Below are positions 45,026 to 53,504 of a stretch of DNA of 64,000 nt, one piece after another. The stretch lies in assembly GCF_017744015.1 (NCBI RefSeq), contig NZ_JAGHRA010000014.1, positions 46,125-110,124 on the forward strand. The letters run 5' to 3'. The translations under genes were made by a program, and so were the position numbers. This DNA is from Paracoccus sp. R12_2 (GTDB lineage Bacteria; Pseudomonadota; Alphaproteobacteria; Rhodobacterales; Rhodobacteraceae). Below the pieces are notes generated by a model. That model was given only the letters and a program-made list of their open reading frames with translations. It searched no databases and was not told the origin of the DNA. Position 1 is the stretch's first letter, and each line of letters starts with the position of its first letter.

Positions 45026-46207
45026 CTACACTTTGATCAGCGCTGCCGTCACATACATGAAGGCGATACCACCCAGAAACCCGCCCAGAACCGCAGGCGA
45101 TAACAGCACCGCCTGCCGGTCGAGGTTTTGCCGCATCAGGTAGCTGCTGACTTCGACAATCACCTGCAGGATCGCCCCCGCCCCGACGGCCAGTGCCAGC
45201 GCCGACCATTGCGGGGCATAGGCAAGGCTGCCCGCCCACATCCCCAGAACCGCAGGTCCGCCCGCCAGCAAGGTCAGCGCGGCAAAGCTCCAGAGCGGCG
45301 GTCGTATGCGCAGGATCGGAGCCGCAATACCGATACCCTCGGTGACGTTGTGCAGCGCGAAGCCGAGGACGAGGAAGGTCCCAAGCCCCGCAGATCCGGC
45401 GGCGAAGGCACCTCCGATGGCCAGCCCCTCGCCGAAGTTGTGAAGGCCGATGCCAAGCGCGATATAGAAGGACAGCGCCAGTCCCTCTGGCTGACCGCGC
45501 CAGCGGCCGATGGCCATCAGCAGCAGGAAGCTGGCCAGCGCCGCCAGCCAGACCATGGCCGCGCCCTGGAACAAGGCGGCGGCATCCGCCGACAGTTCCA
45601 GCGCCTCACCCGTCATGTCGATCAGCAGGAAGGCGAGCAGACCGACCGTCAGCGCCAGAAGGACATTCATGCCCTGCCTGCCAAGGCCACGCATCGCCGG
45701 GTAGAACATCAGGCCAAGCGCCACCGGCAGCAGACCGACTATCGCGCCAACCAGCGCCTGAAGGCGCATCTGCCCAGCACTGCCCTTGGGTGTCGGCACC
45801 GCCACGGCGATCTCGTGCTCAAAGACCGTGCCGGTATTCGAGACCATGGCAACGCGATGCGCCTCGCCCAGAACCCAGGGATAGGGGATGCGCAGCCAGA
45901 CGGTATCACCGCGCGCAATCGGGCCGGCCGGATCCTGGGTAAATGACCAGTATGCGTCGTCTACCGCGACCTGCGCGACATTCATGGCCTCTGACCCGCC
46001 CGCCCGCACCAGCACCTGAATGCCGGCTTCGTCCAGAATGGTCCGTTCGACCGTGAGCACCTCGACTGGCGGGGCGCCGTTGTTGAAGCTTCGCAGGGGA
46101 TCAAGCGAGGCGATCCACACGAAGGATGCCAGCATCGCCGCCAGCGGCAACAGCACCAGCAACAGGCGGATCAGGGGGGGCCGGGTGGGTTGGCTTTGCT
46201 CGCTCAT
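45026..46207 (-). CDS. ZIP-family metal transporter with a periplasmic N-terminal domain
   Basis: The product has 393 residues. After an N-terminal helix (LIRLLLVLLPLAAMLASFVW), residues about 40-150 form a beta-rich extracytoplasmic domain. The ZIP core follows, with the metal motifs GIGLHNFGEGLAIGGAFAAG and ALHNVTEGIGIAAPI (HNxxE in both helices). ZIP proteins usually import Zn, Mn or Fe. The start overlaps the multicopper oxidase stop, and the pair is divergent from an MntR-type regulator, which suggests manganese or iron. Confidence 0.85.
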   Translation of the reverse strand: MSEQSQPTRPPLIRLLLVLLPLAAMLASFVWIASLDPLRSFNNGAPPVEVLTVERTILDEAGIQVLVRAGGSEAMNVAQVAVDDAYWSFTQDPAGPIARGDTVWLRIPYPWVLGEAHRVAMVSNTGTVFEHEIAVAVPTPKGSAGQMRLQALVGAIVGLLPVALGLMFYPAMRGLGRQGMNVLLALTVGLLAFLLIDMTGEALELSADAAALFQGAAMVWLAALASFLLLMAIGRWRGQPEGLALSFYIALGIGLHNFGEGLAIGGAFAAGSAGLGTFLVLGFALHNVTEGIGIAAPILRIRPPLWSFAALTLLAGGPAVLGMWAGSLAYAPQWSALALAVGAGAILQVIVEVSSYLMRQNLDRQAVLLSPAVLGGFLGGIAFMYVTAALIKV

Positions 46208-47373
46208 GCTTCCGGCCCCCGCACGTCGAACATGCCGACCCAGCCCAGTTCGGTGAACTCGGACTGATGGGCGTGGAACATGTACATGCCGTCTTCATGC
46301 TCGGCAAAACTGAACTCGAGGATGCCGCGCTGCGCCTGACACTGCATGATCAGATCGACCGTGCGCTGCGTGGGCGTCAGGGTTGTGCCGGTATCGTAGT
46401 AGTCGAAGAAGTTGGCATGCAGGTGGAACGAGTTGATCGGGTCGAACTCGGTCACGTTCAGCAGGTAGATGCGCACCGGGCGCGATTTTTCGATGCGGAT
46501 CGGCACGTTCATATAGGCTTGGCCAATGGTGTTGGCCGCATAGATCTCATTGGCACCGTCGAAATTGGTATCGAAAGCGTTCATCACCATGGCCATTTCC
46601 TGCCAGTTGGCATTTTCTGGGCTGCCGAGGGCACGCGAGGCCGCAGCGGCGGCAAGGGCCGGATCGGTCTGGCGCGCGGGATCGGGGTCGATCACGAACA
46701 GACCGTACATGCCCTTGTGCATATGCCGCTTCAGCGGCAGCGCGTGGCAGTGGTAGAGGTGACAGCCGAAGGGCTTGGCGTCGAACTCGTAAATGAATTC
46801 CTCACCGGGGCCGATCAGACCTGCGCCGGGAACGCCGTCCATCCGCGCCGAATGGATGCCGTGGAAATGCATCGAATGCGGGTGCGAGCCATAGTTGCGG
46901 AAGATGATCTTCAGCCGCTCGCCCTCCTTCGCCCGCAAGGCAGGGCCGGGAACGCGACCATTGAAGGTCCAGGCGGGAAAGAAGATGCCGGGGGCAATCT
47001 CTATTTCCTTGTCGATGGCGTCGACCTCGAAGGTCCGTAGGGTGCGCCCGTCGGGCAAGAACTCGGTCGTGCCCGTGTCCCAGTCAGTCAGCATCGGGGT
47101 CGGGTCAAAGCCGTTCCGGGCATGATCAACCAGACCGACCGTCGTCATGTCGCCATGGGCCATGCCGGGCATCGGTGCCGCATATGGATCCGGCTTCATC
47201 GCCGACATGTCATGACCGGCCATGGTATCGGGGGCAGACTGCGAACGTGCACTTCCTGCGGCAATGGCAGCGCCGCCCGCTGCCACCAGTCCACCGACAA
47301 GTAGGGCGCGACGCGACGGATCGACGGAGGGTGCAGTGTCGGCTGGCATGGATCTGGATTTCCTCGCGGGCAA
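46204..47373 (-). CDS. Two-domain multicopper oxidase, Tat-exported
   Basis: The product has 389 residues. The Tat signal is SRRALLVGGLVAAGGAAIAA. Copper ligands are seen in HPHSMHFHGIHS, FGCHLYHCHALPLKRHMHKG, FHLHANFFDY and MYMFHAHQSEFTELGWVGMF. A Met/His-rich N-terminal segment (DTMAGHDMSAMKPDPYAAPM) may collect metal. Two cupredoxin domains make it laccase- or nitrite-reductase-like; oxidation of Mn(II), Fe(II) or Cu(I) is possible. It is the first gene of the MntR-controlled pair, overlapping the ZIP gene by four bases. Confidence 0.85.
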   Translation of the reverse strand: MPARKSRSMPADTAPSVDPSRRALLVGGLVAAGGAAIAAGSARSQSAPDTMAGHDMSAMKPDPYAAPMPGMAHGDMTTVGLVDHARNGFDPTPMLTDWDTGTTEFLPDGRTLRTFEVDAIDKEIEIAPGIFFPAWTFNGRVPGPALRAKEGERLKIIFRNYGSHPHSMHFHGIHSARMDGVPGAGLIGPGEEFIYEFDAKPFGCHLYHCHALPLKRHMHKGMYGLFVIDPDPARQTDPALAAAAASRALGSPENANWQEMAMVMNAFDTNFDGANEIYAANTIGQAYMNVPIRIEKSRPVRIYLLNVTEFDPINSFHLHANFFDYYDTGTTLTPTQRTVDLIMQCQAQRGILEFSFAEHEDGMYMFHAHQSEFTELGWVGMFDVRGPEA

Positions 47374-47398
47374 AGCACAAAAAGGCCGGGCGCATAAA

Positions 47399-47414
47399 GT
47401 TAGTCTAGGCTAAC
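47399..47414. promoter_or_regulatory. MntR/DtxR-type box upstream of the oxidase-ZIP operon
   Basis: GTTAGTCTAGGCTAAC is a near-perfect palindrome 25 bases before the oxidase start. It overlaps the likely -10 of a minus-strand promoter whose -35 is a perfect TTGACA (complement of 47436-47441). It lies between the oxidase and mntR starts, so one site can control both. Confidence 0.7.
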
Positions 47415-47465
47415 AATCTGCCCAACGCCTTTACCTGTCAATCCGGTTCGTGCAAAACTGCGCGG

Positions 47466-47924
47466 ATGACGAAAGACGATCATCAAGACGCGGTGGCCCG
47501 CGAGCCTGACCCACGGACTGCGGACAACCGCGCAGAGGCGTTTCACGGTGTGCGCGTGGCGCGGCGCAACGAGTTGGCCGAGGATTATGTCGAGCTGATC
47601 GCCGAACTCATCCACACGCAGGGAGAGGCGCGTCCCGTCGATATCGCGACGAAGATGGGCGTCACGGCACCGACGGTCGCCAAGACACTTGGCCGTCTCG
47701 CACGCGATGGCCTGATCACCCGCGCAAAATACCGATCCGTCTTTCTGACCGATGAGGGCCGGGCGCTGGCCAAAGAATGCAGGCACCGACACGAGATCGT
47801 GCTGCGGTTCCTGCTGAGCCTTGGCCTTGATTCCGAGACGGCTGAACGCGATGCCGAGGGCATCGAGCACCATGTGAGCGAGCGGACGCTCGCCCTGTTC
47901 GCGGCATTCGCCAACCGCTCCTAG
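47466..47924 (+). CDS. mntR: Manganese-responsive regulator MntR (DtxR family)
   Basis: The product has 152 residues and resembles the E. coli-type MntR throughout. The N-terminus is extended and polar. The winged HTH reads EDYVELIAELIHTQGEARPV, DIATKMGVTAPTVAKTLGRL. The metal-binding/dimer domain has ECRHRHEIVLRFLLSLGLD and ERDAEGIEHHVSERTLALF with the usual Glu/His/Cys ligands. It would bind Mn(II) and control the divergent oxidase-ZIP operon through the palindrome at 47399-47414. Confidence 0.9.
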   Translation: MTKDDHQDAVAREPDPRTADNRAEAFHGVRVARRNELAEDYVELIAELIHTQGEARPVDIATKMGVTAPTVAKTLGRLARDGLITRAKYRSVFLTDEGRALAKECRHRHEIVLRFLLSLGLDSETAERDAEGIEHHVSERTLALFAAFANRS

Positions 47925-47931
47925 ACGCGCT

Positions 47932-48591
47932 TCAGGCGCCCTCGACCGCTTGTCTGACCTCAGCGACCAGCTTTTCGGGGGACAGGTTCTCCAGCCGTTT
48001 GCCATTCAGGAAGAAGGTGGGGGTCTGACGGATGCCAACGGCTTCGACATCGGCCATGTCCTGATTGAGGATGCCCGTGATCTCTGGCGAAAGTCTTTGG
48101 CTTTCAGCCTTGTCAAGTTCAAGCCCCACCGCACCGGCGGTCCGCCAGGCAAGATCCATCTGCGGGCCGTCGTGAAGTGCCCAGTTCGGCTGCTTTTCGA
48201 GAATGGCTTCCAGCACCTGCTCAAATTTCTCCTGCATCCGTGCGACCTCTAGGATGCGTACCGCCTCGTCCGAGCCTTCGTGGAAGACCGTATAGCGCAG
48301 GACGACCCGGACCTCGTTCGGGAATTGGCGGCGGATGTCCTGCACGACAGGGTGATACGCGCGGCAGGCCTCGCAAGAGGGATCAAAGAACTCGACCAGC
48401 GTGACCGGCGCATCCGCGGGGCCGAAGCTGGGCGAATGGGCACGGATCAAAAGCGATGGGTCCACCGCGGGGGCCCCAGCGGCCGCGGCTTCGGCCTCAA
48501 CCTCGCGCCGGCGTGTCAGGACGACGGCACCGCCAGCGAAGGCGGCAAGTGCAAGGGTCGATGCCCCGATCAACAGAGTGCGGCGGTTCAT
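47932..48591 (-). CDS. DsbA-like thioredoxin-fold protein (DSBA/DsbD-associated type)
   Basis: The product has 219 residues from ATG 48591. A signal anchor (TLLIGASTLALAAFAGGAVV) is followed by a thioredoxin fold with VTLVEFFDPSCEACRAYHPV (CxxC) and the cis-Pro loop RQTPTFFLNGKRLE. It is related to BdbD-like periplasmic oxidoreductases. It overlaps dsbB by four bases, so the two form an oxidation pair, and together they end the Zn/Cd exporter operon. Confidence 0.9.
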   Translation of the reverse strand: MNRRTLLIGASTLALAAFAGGAVVLTRRREVEAEAAAAGAPAVDPSLLIRAHSPSFGPADAPVTLVEFFDPSCEACRAYHPVVQDIRRQFPNEVRVVLRYTVFHEGSDEAVRILEVARMQEKFEQVLEAILEKQPNWALHDGPQMDLAWRTAGAVGLELDKAESQRLSPEITGILNQDMADVEAVGIRQTPTFFLNGKRLENLSPEKLVAEVRQAVEGA

Positions 48592-49025
48592 GCGCGATTT
48601 CCTTTCGGCAAGAGAAGGCAGACCAGGATCGCGGCAAAGGCGATCAGCGAGAGATAGGGGATCGGCAGTCCAAGGATCATCTGCGCCTCGCCGGTGCAGG
48701 ACGGGCCGTTCTCGGTGCAGGGCACGATGGGTGCCGGCAACAGTCCGGCGTAAAGCCCGGAATGCCACCCCGACAGTGCGAGGCCGCTAAGCGCAAGCGG
48801 CAACCCATACATCCTGGCCGCACCGTCTCCGCGCCACAGCGACAGGCCGAGCATCGGCACCAGCGGGAACATGGCGATGCGCTGATACCAGCACAGCGTG
48901 CAGGGCATCTGGCCCAGCACCTCGCCGATGAACAGCGCGCCGAGCGCGGCCGCCAGCGCGATCAGGAAGGCGGCGGTCAGCGCAAGGTCATCGCGCGACA
49001 ATGTTTGCGGGTCAGTTTTGGTCAA
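48588..49025 (-). CDS. dsbB: Disulfide bond formation protein DsbB
   Basis: From TTG 49025, preceded by GGAAGGAG, the product has 145 residues and four helices. The quinone-linked Cys pair is GQMPCTLCWYQRIAMFPLVP and the second pair is PCTENGPSCTGE. It reoxidises the DsbA-like partner. A longer reading from 49067 would run into the lspA coding region and lacks a ribosome site. It overlaps lspA by 14 bases and dsbA by four. Confidence 0.9.
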   Translation of the reverse strand: MTKTDPQTLSRDDLALTAAFLIALAAALGALFIGEVLGQMPCTLCWYQRIAMFPLVPMLGLSLWRGDGAARMYGLPLALSGLALSGWHSGLYAGLLPAPIVPCTENGPSCTGEAQMILGLPIPYLSLIAFAAILVCLLLPKGNRA

Positions 49026-49497
49026 GAATCGGCTCCTTCCGGCGACGAAGGGGAAGCGAGGCGGCAAGGATCAGGACCGCGCCAAGGGTGATCGCAATAT
49101 CGGCGACATTGAACGTGGGCCAGTGCCAGTCGCGCCAGTAAAGGTCAATGAAATCGGTCACGGCACCCTGCCGCAAACGGTCGATGATGTTGCCTGAAGC
49201 CCCACCCACGACGAGGGCATAGCCAGCCCGTTCCACATTGTGGTCTGCCCGAAACGCTAGGACGGCGAAAACTATTGTCAGAGCCCCCGTCAGCGCGCCC
49301 ATCAGGAGCGGTCTTCCCGCCATCACCCCTTCCAACAGGCCAAAGCTCGCACCCTCGTTGAAACCGAGGGTCAGGTTGAAGCCCGGCAAGACCGGGACCA
49401 CGCGTCCTGGAGAAAGCAGCGAAAGTGCCATGGCCTTGGTTAGCTGATCAGCCAGTGCGGTGGTCGCGATCAGAAGAAGCAGGGCGGCACGCGTCAT
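49012..49497 (-). CDS. lspA: Lipoprotein signal peptidase LspA (copy 2)
   Basis: The product has 161 residues and four helices. Motifs: TALADQLTKAMAL, GFNLTLGFNEGASFGLL, VVGGASGNIIDRLRQGAVTD and WPTFNVADIAITLG with both catalytic Asp residues. It processes prolipoproteins. This is the second lspA in the window, distinct in sequence from the one at 36.5 kb. It lies 74 bases after the CDF exporter and overlaps dsbB, in the Zn/Cd/Pb operon, recalling PbrC of the lead-resistance operon. Confidence 0.92.
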   Translation of the reverse strand: MTRAALLLLIATTALADQLTKAMALSLLSPGRVVPVLPGFNLTLGFNEGASFGLLEGVMAGRPLLMGALTGALTIVFAVLAFRADHNVERAGYALVVGGASGNIIDRLRQGAVTDFIDLYWRDWHWPTFNVADIAITLGAVLILAASLPLRRRKEPILDQN

Positions 49498-49571
49498 CGC
49501 AAGTTCTCTCTTTCCGTGGCTATCGGTCGCAGCCATCCAGCAGGCCACGACGATCAAGGGTTAAGCTCTGG

Positions 49572-50489
49572 TCAGGATTGCGTCTGCGCCGAACTGGTCT
49601 CTTGTGCGACGATGCCCTGTGTGGGCGCGTCGACCTGAACCGTGACATGGTCGATGTCATAGCGTTCATGCAACCTCGCCTTGACCAGATCGGGCAGGGT
49701 CAACGGATCGACGCCGGGGGCAGGCACGACGTGAACGGTCGCCACGCTGGATTCGTCGGTCAGCACCCAGGCATGGAAATGCCCGGCTGCGGCAATCTCG
49801 GGCAGCGTTGCGAGGTCGGCTTCGGCCTCACGAGCATCCAGTCCTTGGGGTACGGCCTGCAACAACACACGCAGCGAATCCGACACCAGCGTCCAAGCCG
49901 ACCGGACGACCAGCACCGCGACCAGCACCGACAGCAGCGGGTCGAGGATCTGCCAGCCCGTCAGCATGATGCCGATGGCCGCGACAATGGCACCGACAGA
50001 ACCCAGCAGGTCGCCCAGCACGTGCAGGAGCGCCCCTTTCAGGTTGGTATCGCGCCGGTCGCCGCGCGACAGGTACCACGCCCCGGTAAGGTTCACGAAC
50101 AGCCCGACGACCGCCACCGCCAGCATCGGTCCGGCCAGAATCTCGACCGGACTGCCGATGCGGCCCACTGCCTCGTAGGTGATCCAGACAACCAGCAGCA
50201 GCAGCGATGCCCCGTTGGCCAGGGCCGCCAGCACCCGCACGCGGTGGAAGCCGTACGTGCGCGTTTCATCCGCAGCCCGCGCCGCGACCCGATAGGCGAT
50301 CAGCGCCAGAAGCAGCGCCGCCGCGTCCGACACCATGTGTCCGCTGTCGGCGATCAGCGCGAGCGATCCCGAGAACCAGCCGCCGACCGCCTGAGCGACC
50401 GCATAACTGACCGTCAGCCAGAAGACGAGACGGACGCGCCCGACATTGCCCGCGTCCAGATTGCCGCCATGTTCGTGTCCCTCGGCCAT
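49572..50489 (-). CDS. czcD: CDF-family zinc/cadmium exporter (CzcD/ZitB-like)
   Basis: The product has 305 residues. Six helices carry classical zinc motifs LIADSGHMVSDAAALLLAL (HxxxD) and LLHVLGDLLGSVGAIVAAI (HxxxD). The cytoplasmic C-terminal domain has AGHFHAWVLTDESSVATVHV. It exchanges cytoplasmic Zn or Cd for protons. The gene starts 3 bases after the P-type ATPase stop, so the two exporters are expressed together. Confidence 0.9.
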   Translation of the reverse strand: MAEGHEHGGNLDAGNVGRVRLVFWLTVSYAVAQAVGGWFSGSLALIADSGHMVSDAAALLLALIAYRVAARAADETRTYGFHRVRVLAALANGASLLLLVVWITYEAVGRIGSPVEILAGPMLAVAVVGLFVNLTGAWYLSRGDRRDTNLKGALLHVLGDLLGSVGAIVAAIGIMLTGWQILDPLLSVLVAVLVVRSAWTLVSDSLRVLLQAVPQGLDAREAEADLATLPEIAAAGHFHAWVLTDESSVATVHVVPAPGVDPLTLPDLVKARLHERYDIDHVTVQVDAPTQGIVAQETSSAQTQS

Positions 50490-50492
50490 GGC

Positions 50493-52763
50493 TCAGCCCT
50501 CGCGTTCCGGGTTGAACTGCAACAGCCGAAGGGCATTCAGCGTCACCAGCACAGTCGCCCCGGTATCGGCGAGGATCGCGATCCACAGACCCGTCAGCCC
50601 CAAAACCGAGGTTACGAGAAACACGGCCTTCAGCCCCAACGCGATGGTGACGTTCTGGCGGATATTGGTCATCGCCGCGCGCGACAGGCGGATCGTGGCG
50701 GGGATGTCGGTCACCCGGTCGCGCAGGATCGCCGCATCGGCGGTCTCTAGCGCCACATCGGTGCCCGACCCCATCGCCACGCCAACCGACGCCTGTTTAA
50801 GCGCGGGGGCATCGTTGATGCCGTCGCCGATCATCATCACGCCGCCCTGTTCACTCATGGCCTTGATCGCCTTGAGCTTGTCCTCGGGCATCATGTCTGC
50901 CTGGAACTCCATCCCAAGGCTTCCGGCAATGGCGGCTGCCGTGCGCGGGTTGTCCCCGGTCAGGATGATCGAGGTCACGCCCATGGCGGTCAACTGGCGG
51001 ACTGACTCCTTGGCGTCATTGCGTGGTTCGTCCCGCATGGCGATCAGGCCAAGCGGGGTCTTTTCGCGGAACACGGCGACGGCGGTCTTGCCTTCTTCCT
51101 CGAACACCGTGGCCTGACGCAGGCCGAGGCCATCCAGCCCACCGTTCTCCATGGCGTAGCGCGGCGAAGCGACCCAAGCCGACGCATCGCCAACAGTGGC
51201 GATGACGCCCTTGCCCATCAGCGCTTTGGCATCCCGCGATGGCAGCGCGTTGACGCCTGCATCCTTTGCCTTGTTCAGGATCGCGATTGCCAATGGGTGG
51301 CTTGACCCGGTCTCGACCCCTGACGCAACGGCCAGAAGTTCGGCCTCGGTGGTGGTGCCAAACACGACCACATCCGTCACCTTCGGCCGCCCGTGGGTCA
51401 GCGTGCCGGTCTTGTCAAAGGCGATGCGGCTGACTTTTGCGGCAGCCTCGATCACCGCGCCACCCTTCATCAGCAAGCCGCGCCGCGCGCCGGTGGACAT
51501 GGCCGAGGCGATGGAGGCGGGCACCGAGATGACCAGCGCACAGGGGCAACCGATCAGCAAAAGCGCCAAGCCGCGATAGACCCATGTGTCCCAGGGCTGA
51601 CCGAAGGCCACCGGTGGCACCAGAACGACCAGTGCCGCGACAGCCACAATGGCGGGCATGTACCAGCGGCTGAACCGGTCGATGAACCGCTCGGTCGGCG
51701 CGCGCGCCTCCTCGGCCTCTTCGACCAGACGGATGATGCGGGCGATGGTATTGTCTTCGGGGCCTTTCGTGACCTTGACGCGCAGTGCGGCCTCGGTGTT
51801 GATCGAACCCGCAAAAACGAGCTCCCCCGGACCGCGCGCCTTCGGCACGCTTTCGCCGGTGACCGGGCTTTCATCCACGCCCGAGGTGCCTTCGGTGATC
51901 TCGCCGTCGGCCGGAATCCGGTCGCCGGGGCGCACAAGTACGGTTTGGTCCACGGTCAGGCTGGCGGCAGGCACCTCGCGCGTCGTCTCGCCGGTAACCA
52001 GTTGCGCCGTCTTCGGCACCAGATTGGCCAGCGCCCGGATCCCGTCCCGCGCCTTGCCCGCCGCGACACCTTCCAGCACCTCGCCCACGGCAAACAGGAA
52101 GACCACCAGCGCCGCCTCTTCCGCGGCGTTGATGAACAGCGCGCCGATGGCGGCGATGGTCATCAGACTTTCGATGGTGAAAGGCTGCCCCATCCGCAAG
52201 GCCGCAAACGCGCGCCTGGCCACCGGTGCCACGCCAATCAGGCAGGCGGCGACGAAGGCCCATCTTCCGATCTCGGGCGCCAGATATTCGATGATCCAGG
52301 CCGCGCCCAGAAGCAGGGCGGTGAAGATCACCAGCTTGCCCTTGGCGGTCAGATACCAGCGCTTGCCCCGGTCTGCGGGATCGTTATGGACATGGCCGGG
52401 GCTGCCATGGCCGGACTCGTCGCGCACCGATGCTGTCACGGCCGCCGGGCCATGGTCGTGCCCTGCATGGTCATCGACGTGGTCCGGCTCGGGAGTTTCA
52501 CCAGGCAGAACGAACTCTTCCTTTGCCGAGCCGGATCGCGGCGCGATCCCATAGCCAAGCGCCCGCACGGTCTTCTCGACCTTGTCGCACCCGGTCTGCG
52601 CCTCGTCCAGCGTCAGCCGCAGACGTTCCGACATGATTCCGACCTCGACGCCGCTGACGCCGGGAAGCCGCGCAACTGCATCCTTGATCTTGGTCGCACA
52701 TGACCCACAGTCCATGCCCGATACAGTCCAGTGGCGCGCGGTTTCTATCTTTGGTTCGGTCAT
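50493..52763 (-). CDS. zntA: P1B-type ATPase, ZntA/CadA/PbrA group
   Basis: From ATG 52763 the product has 756 residues. An HMA domain (VSGMDCGSCATKIKDAVARL) is followed by a His/Asp-rich linker (DHVDDHAGHDHGPAAV and GHGSPGHVHNDPAD). Catalytic motifs are TGESVP, the metal site LLIGCPCALVISVP, phosphorylation site FDKTGTLTHGRPKV, SSHPLAIAIL and MIGDGINDAPALKQASVGVA. CPC with a C-terminal region typical of ZntA points to Zn, Cd and Pb export. It is the first gene of a five-gene operon behind a MerR-type promoter. Confidence 0.94.
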   Translation of the reverse strand: MTEPKIETARHWTVSGMDCGSCATKIKDAVARLPGVSGVEVGIMSERLRLTLDEAQTGCDKVEKTVRALGYGIAPRSGSAKEEFVLPGETPEPDHVDDHAGHDHGPAAVTASVRDESGHGSPGHVHNDPADRGKRWYLTAKGKLVIFTALLLGAAWIIEYLAPEIGRWAFVAACLIGVAPVARRAFAALRMGQPFTIESLMTIAAIGALFINAAEEAALVVFLFAVGEVLEGVAAGKARDGIRALANLVPKTAQLVTGETTREVPAASLTVDQTVLVRPGDRIPADGEITEGTSGVDESPVTGESVPKARGPGELVFAGSINTEAALRVKVTKGPEDNTIARIIRLVEEAEEARAPTERFIDRFSRWYMPAIVAVAALVVLVPPVAFGQPWDTWVYRGLALLLIGCPCALVISVPASIASAMSTGARRGLLMKGGAVIEAAAKVSRIAFDKTGTLTHGRPKVTDVVVFGTTTEAELLAVASGVETGSSHPLAIAILNKAKDAGVNALPSRDAKALMGKGVIATVGDASAWVASPRYAMENGGLDGLGLRQATVFEEEGKTAVAVFREKTPLGLIAMRDEPRNDAKESVRQLTAMGVTSIILTGDNPRTAAAIAGSLGMEFQADMMPEDKLKAIKAMSEQGGVMMIGDGINDAPALKQASVGVAMGSGTDVALETADAAILRDRVTDIPATIRLSRAAMTNIRQNVTIALGLKAVFLVTSVLGLTGLWIAILADTGATVLVTLNALRLLQFNPEREG

Positions 52764-52808
52764 CGCGGTTCCTAAGCCCCAAGGGGCGGTTGTCTTCATC
52801 GAATCGGG

Positions 52809-52839
52809 AACCTAATGTCTCTAGCAACTATATGTTCAA
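52809..52839 (-). promoter_or_regulatory. ZntR/CadR-type promoter of the P-type ATPase operon
   Basis: On the minus strand the -35 TTGAAC (complement of 52834-52839) and -10 TAGGTT (complement of 52809-52814) have a 19-base spacer. The spacer contains TATAGTTGCTAGAG, similar to CadR/PbrR operators. The MerR-family gene starts 11 bases away on the other strand. Confidence 0.75.
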
Positions 52840-52849
52840 GGGAAATCTC

Positions 52850-53290
52850 ATGCTGACTATCGGAAAATTGGGGGCAGAGGCCGGGGTGAAGGTGCCGACC
52901 GTCCGCTACTACGAGCAGATCGGCCTTCTGCCAAAGGCCGAACGCAGCGCGGGCAATCAGCGGCTTTATGGCCGCAAGGCATTAGAACGGCTGGCCTTCA
53001 TCCGCCATGCCCGAGATCTGGGCTTCACGCTTGAAGCGATCCGCGACCTCCTCAGTCTCTCGGACAGACCTGACCAATCCTGTGCCGCCGCCGATGCCAT
53101 CGCAAAGGCCCAACTGGCTGAGGTCGAAAGTCGCCTCGCTAGGTTGATGTCGCTAAAGGCCGAGCTTGAGCGAATGGTCGTTCAATGCGCGGGCGGGCGC
53201 ATTGCCGATTGCCGGGTGATCGAAGTCCTGGGTGACCATTCCCTCTGTGCGACCGATCACAGGCACCCCGAAGGCGAGCACATCGCCTGA
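52850..53290 (+). CDS. MerR-family Zn/Cd/Pb regulator (ZntR/CadR/PbrR type)
   Basis: The product has 146 residues. The HTH reads TIGKLGAEAGVKVPTVRYYE, QIGLLPKAERSAGNQRLYGR. The dimerisation helix follows and the metal loop has MVVQCAGGRIADCRVIEVLG and a Cys/His tail DHSLCATDHRHPEGEH. A Cys also occurs in DQSCAAAD. This set fits divalent-metal MerR proteins rather than CueR. It is divergent from the P-type ATPase operon and should activate it. Confidence 0.88.
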   Translation: MLTIGKLGAEAGVKVPTVRYYEQIGLLPKAERSAGNQRLYGRKALERLAFIRHARDLGFTLEAIRDLLSLSDRPDQSCAAADAIAKAQLAEVESRLARLMSLKAELERMVVQCAGGRIADCRVIEVLGDHSLCATDHRHPEGEHIA

Positions 53291-53455
53291 CCTTCTCCGC
53301 AAAGCTGCAAAGCGGGCAACCGCCTTGCGCACGACCGCGAGAACCGTTTCCACACGGACAGCCGGCGAGAACCGCAGTTTGCCGCGCGCCGTTTCCATCG
53401 CTTTCAGATAGGCAGGGCCGTCCAACTCCTGCGGTAAGGCGCCGAGCTTCGTCAT
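53153..53455 (-). CDS. Unassigned small open frame, opposite the merR-like 3' end
   Basis: A 100-codon frame from ATG 53455 reads KLGALPQELDGPAYLKAMET and VETVLAVVRKAVARFAALRR, which has coding-like character in its first 55 codons. The last 45 codons lie opposite the regulator gene and look like a shadow. It may be the 5' end of a truncated gene. No family is recognised. Confidence 0.25.
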   Translation of the reverse strand: MTKLGALPQELDGPAYLKAMETARGKLRFSPAVRVETVLAVVRKAVARFAALRRRSGDVLAFGVPVIGRTEGMVTQDFDHPAIGNAPARALNDHSLKLGL

Positions 53456-53504
53456 GGGTAAGCATTATGAGTTCGATCATTTCCGAGACTGGCGGTAGCC
53501 GGTA

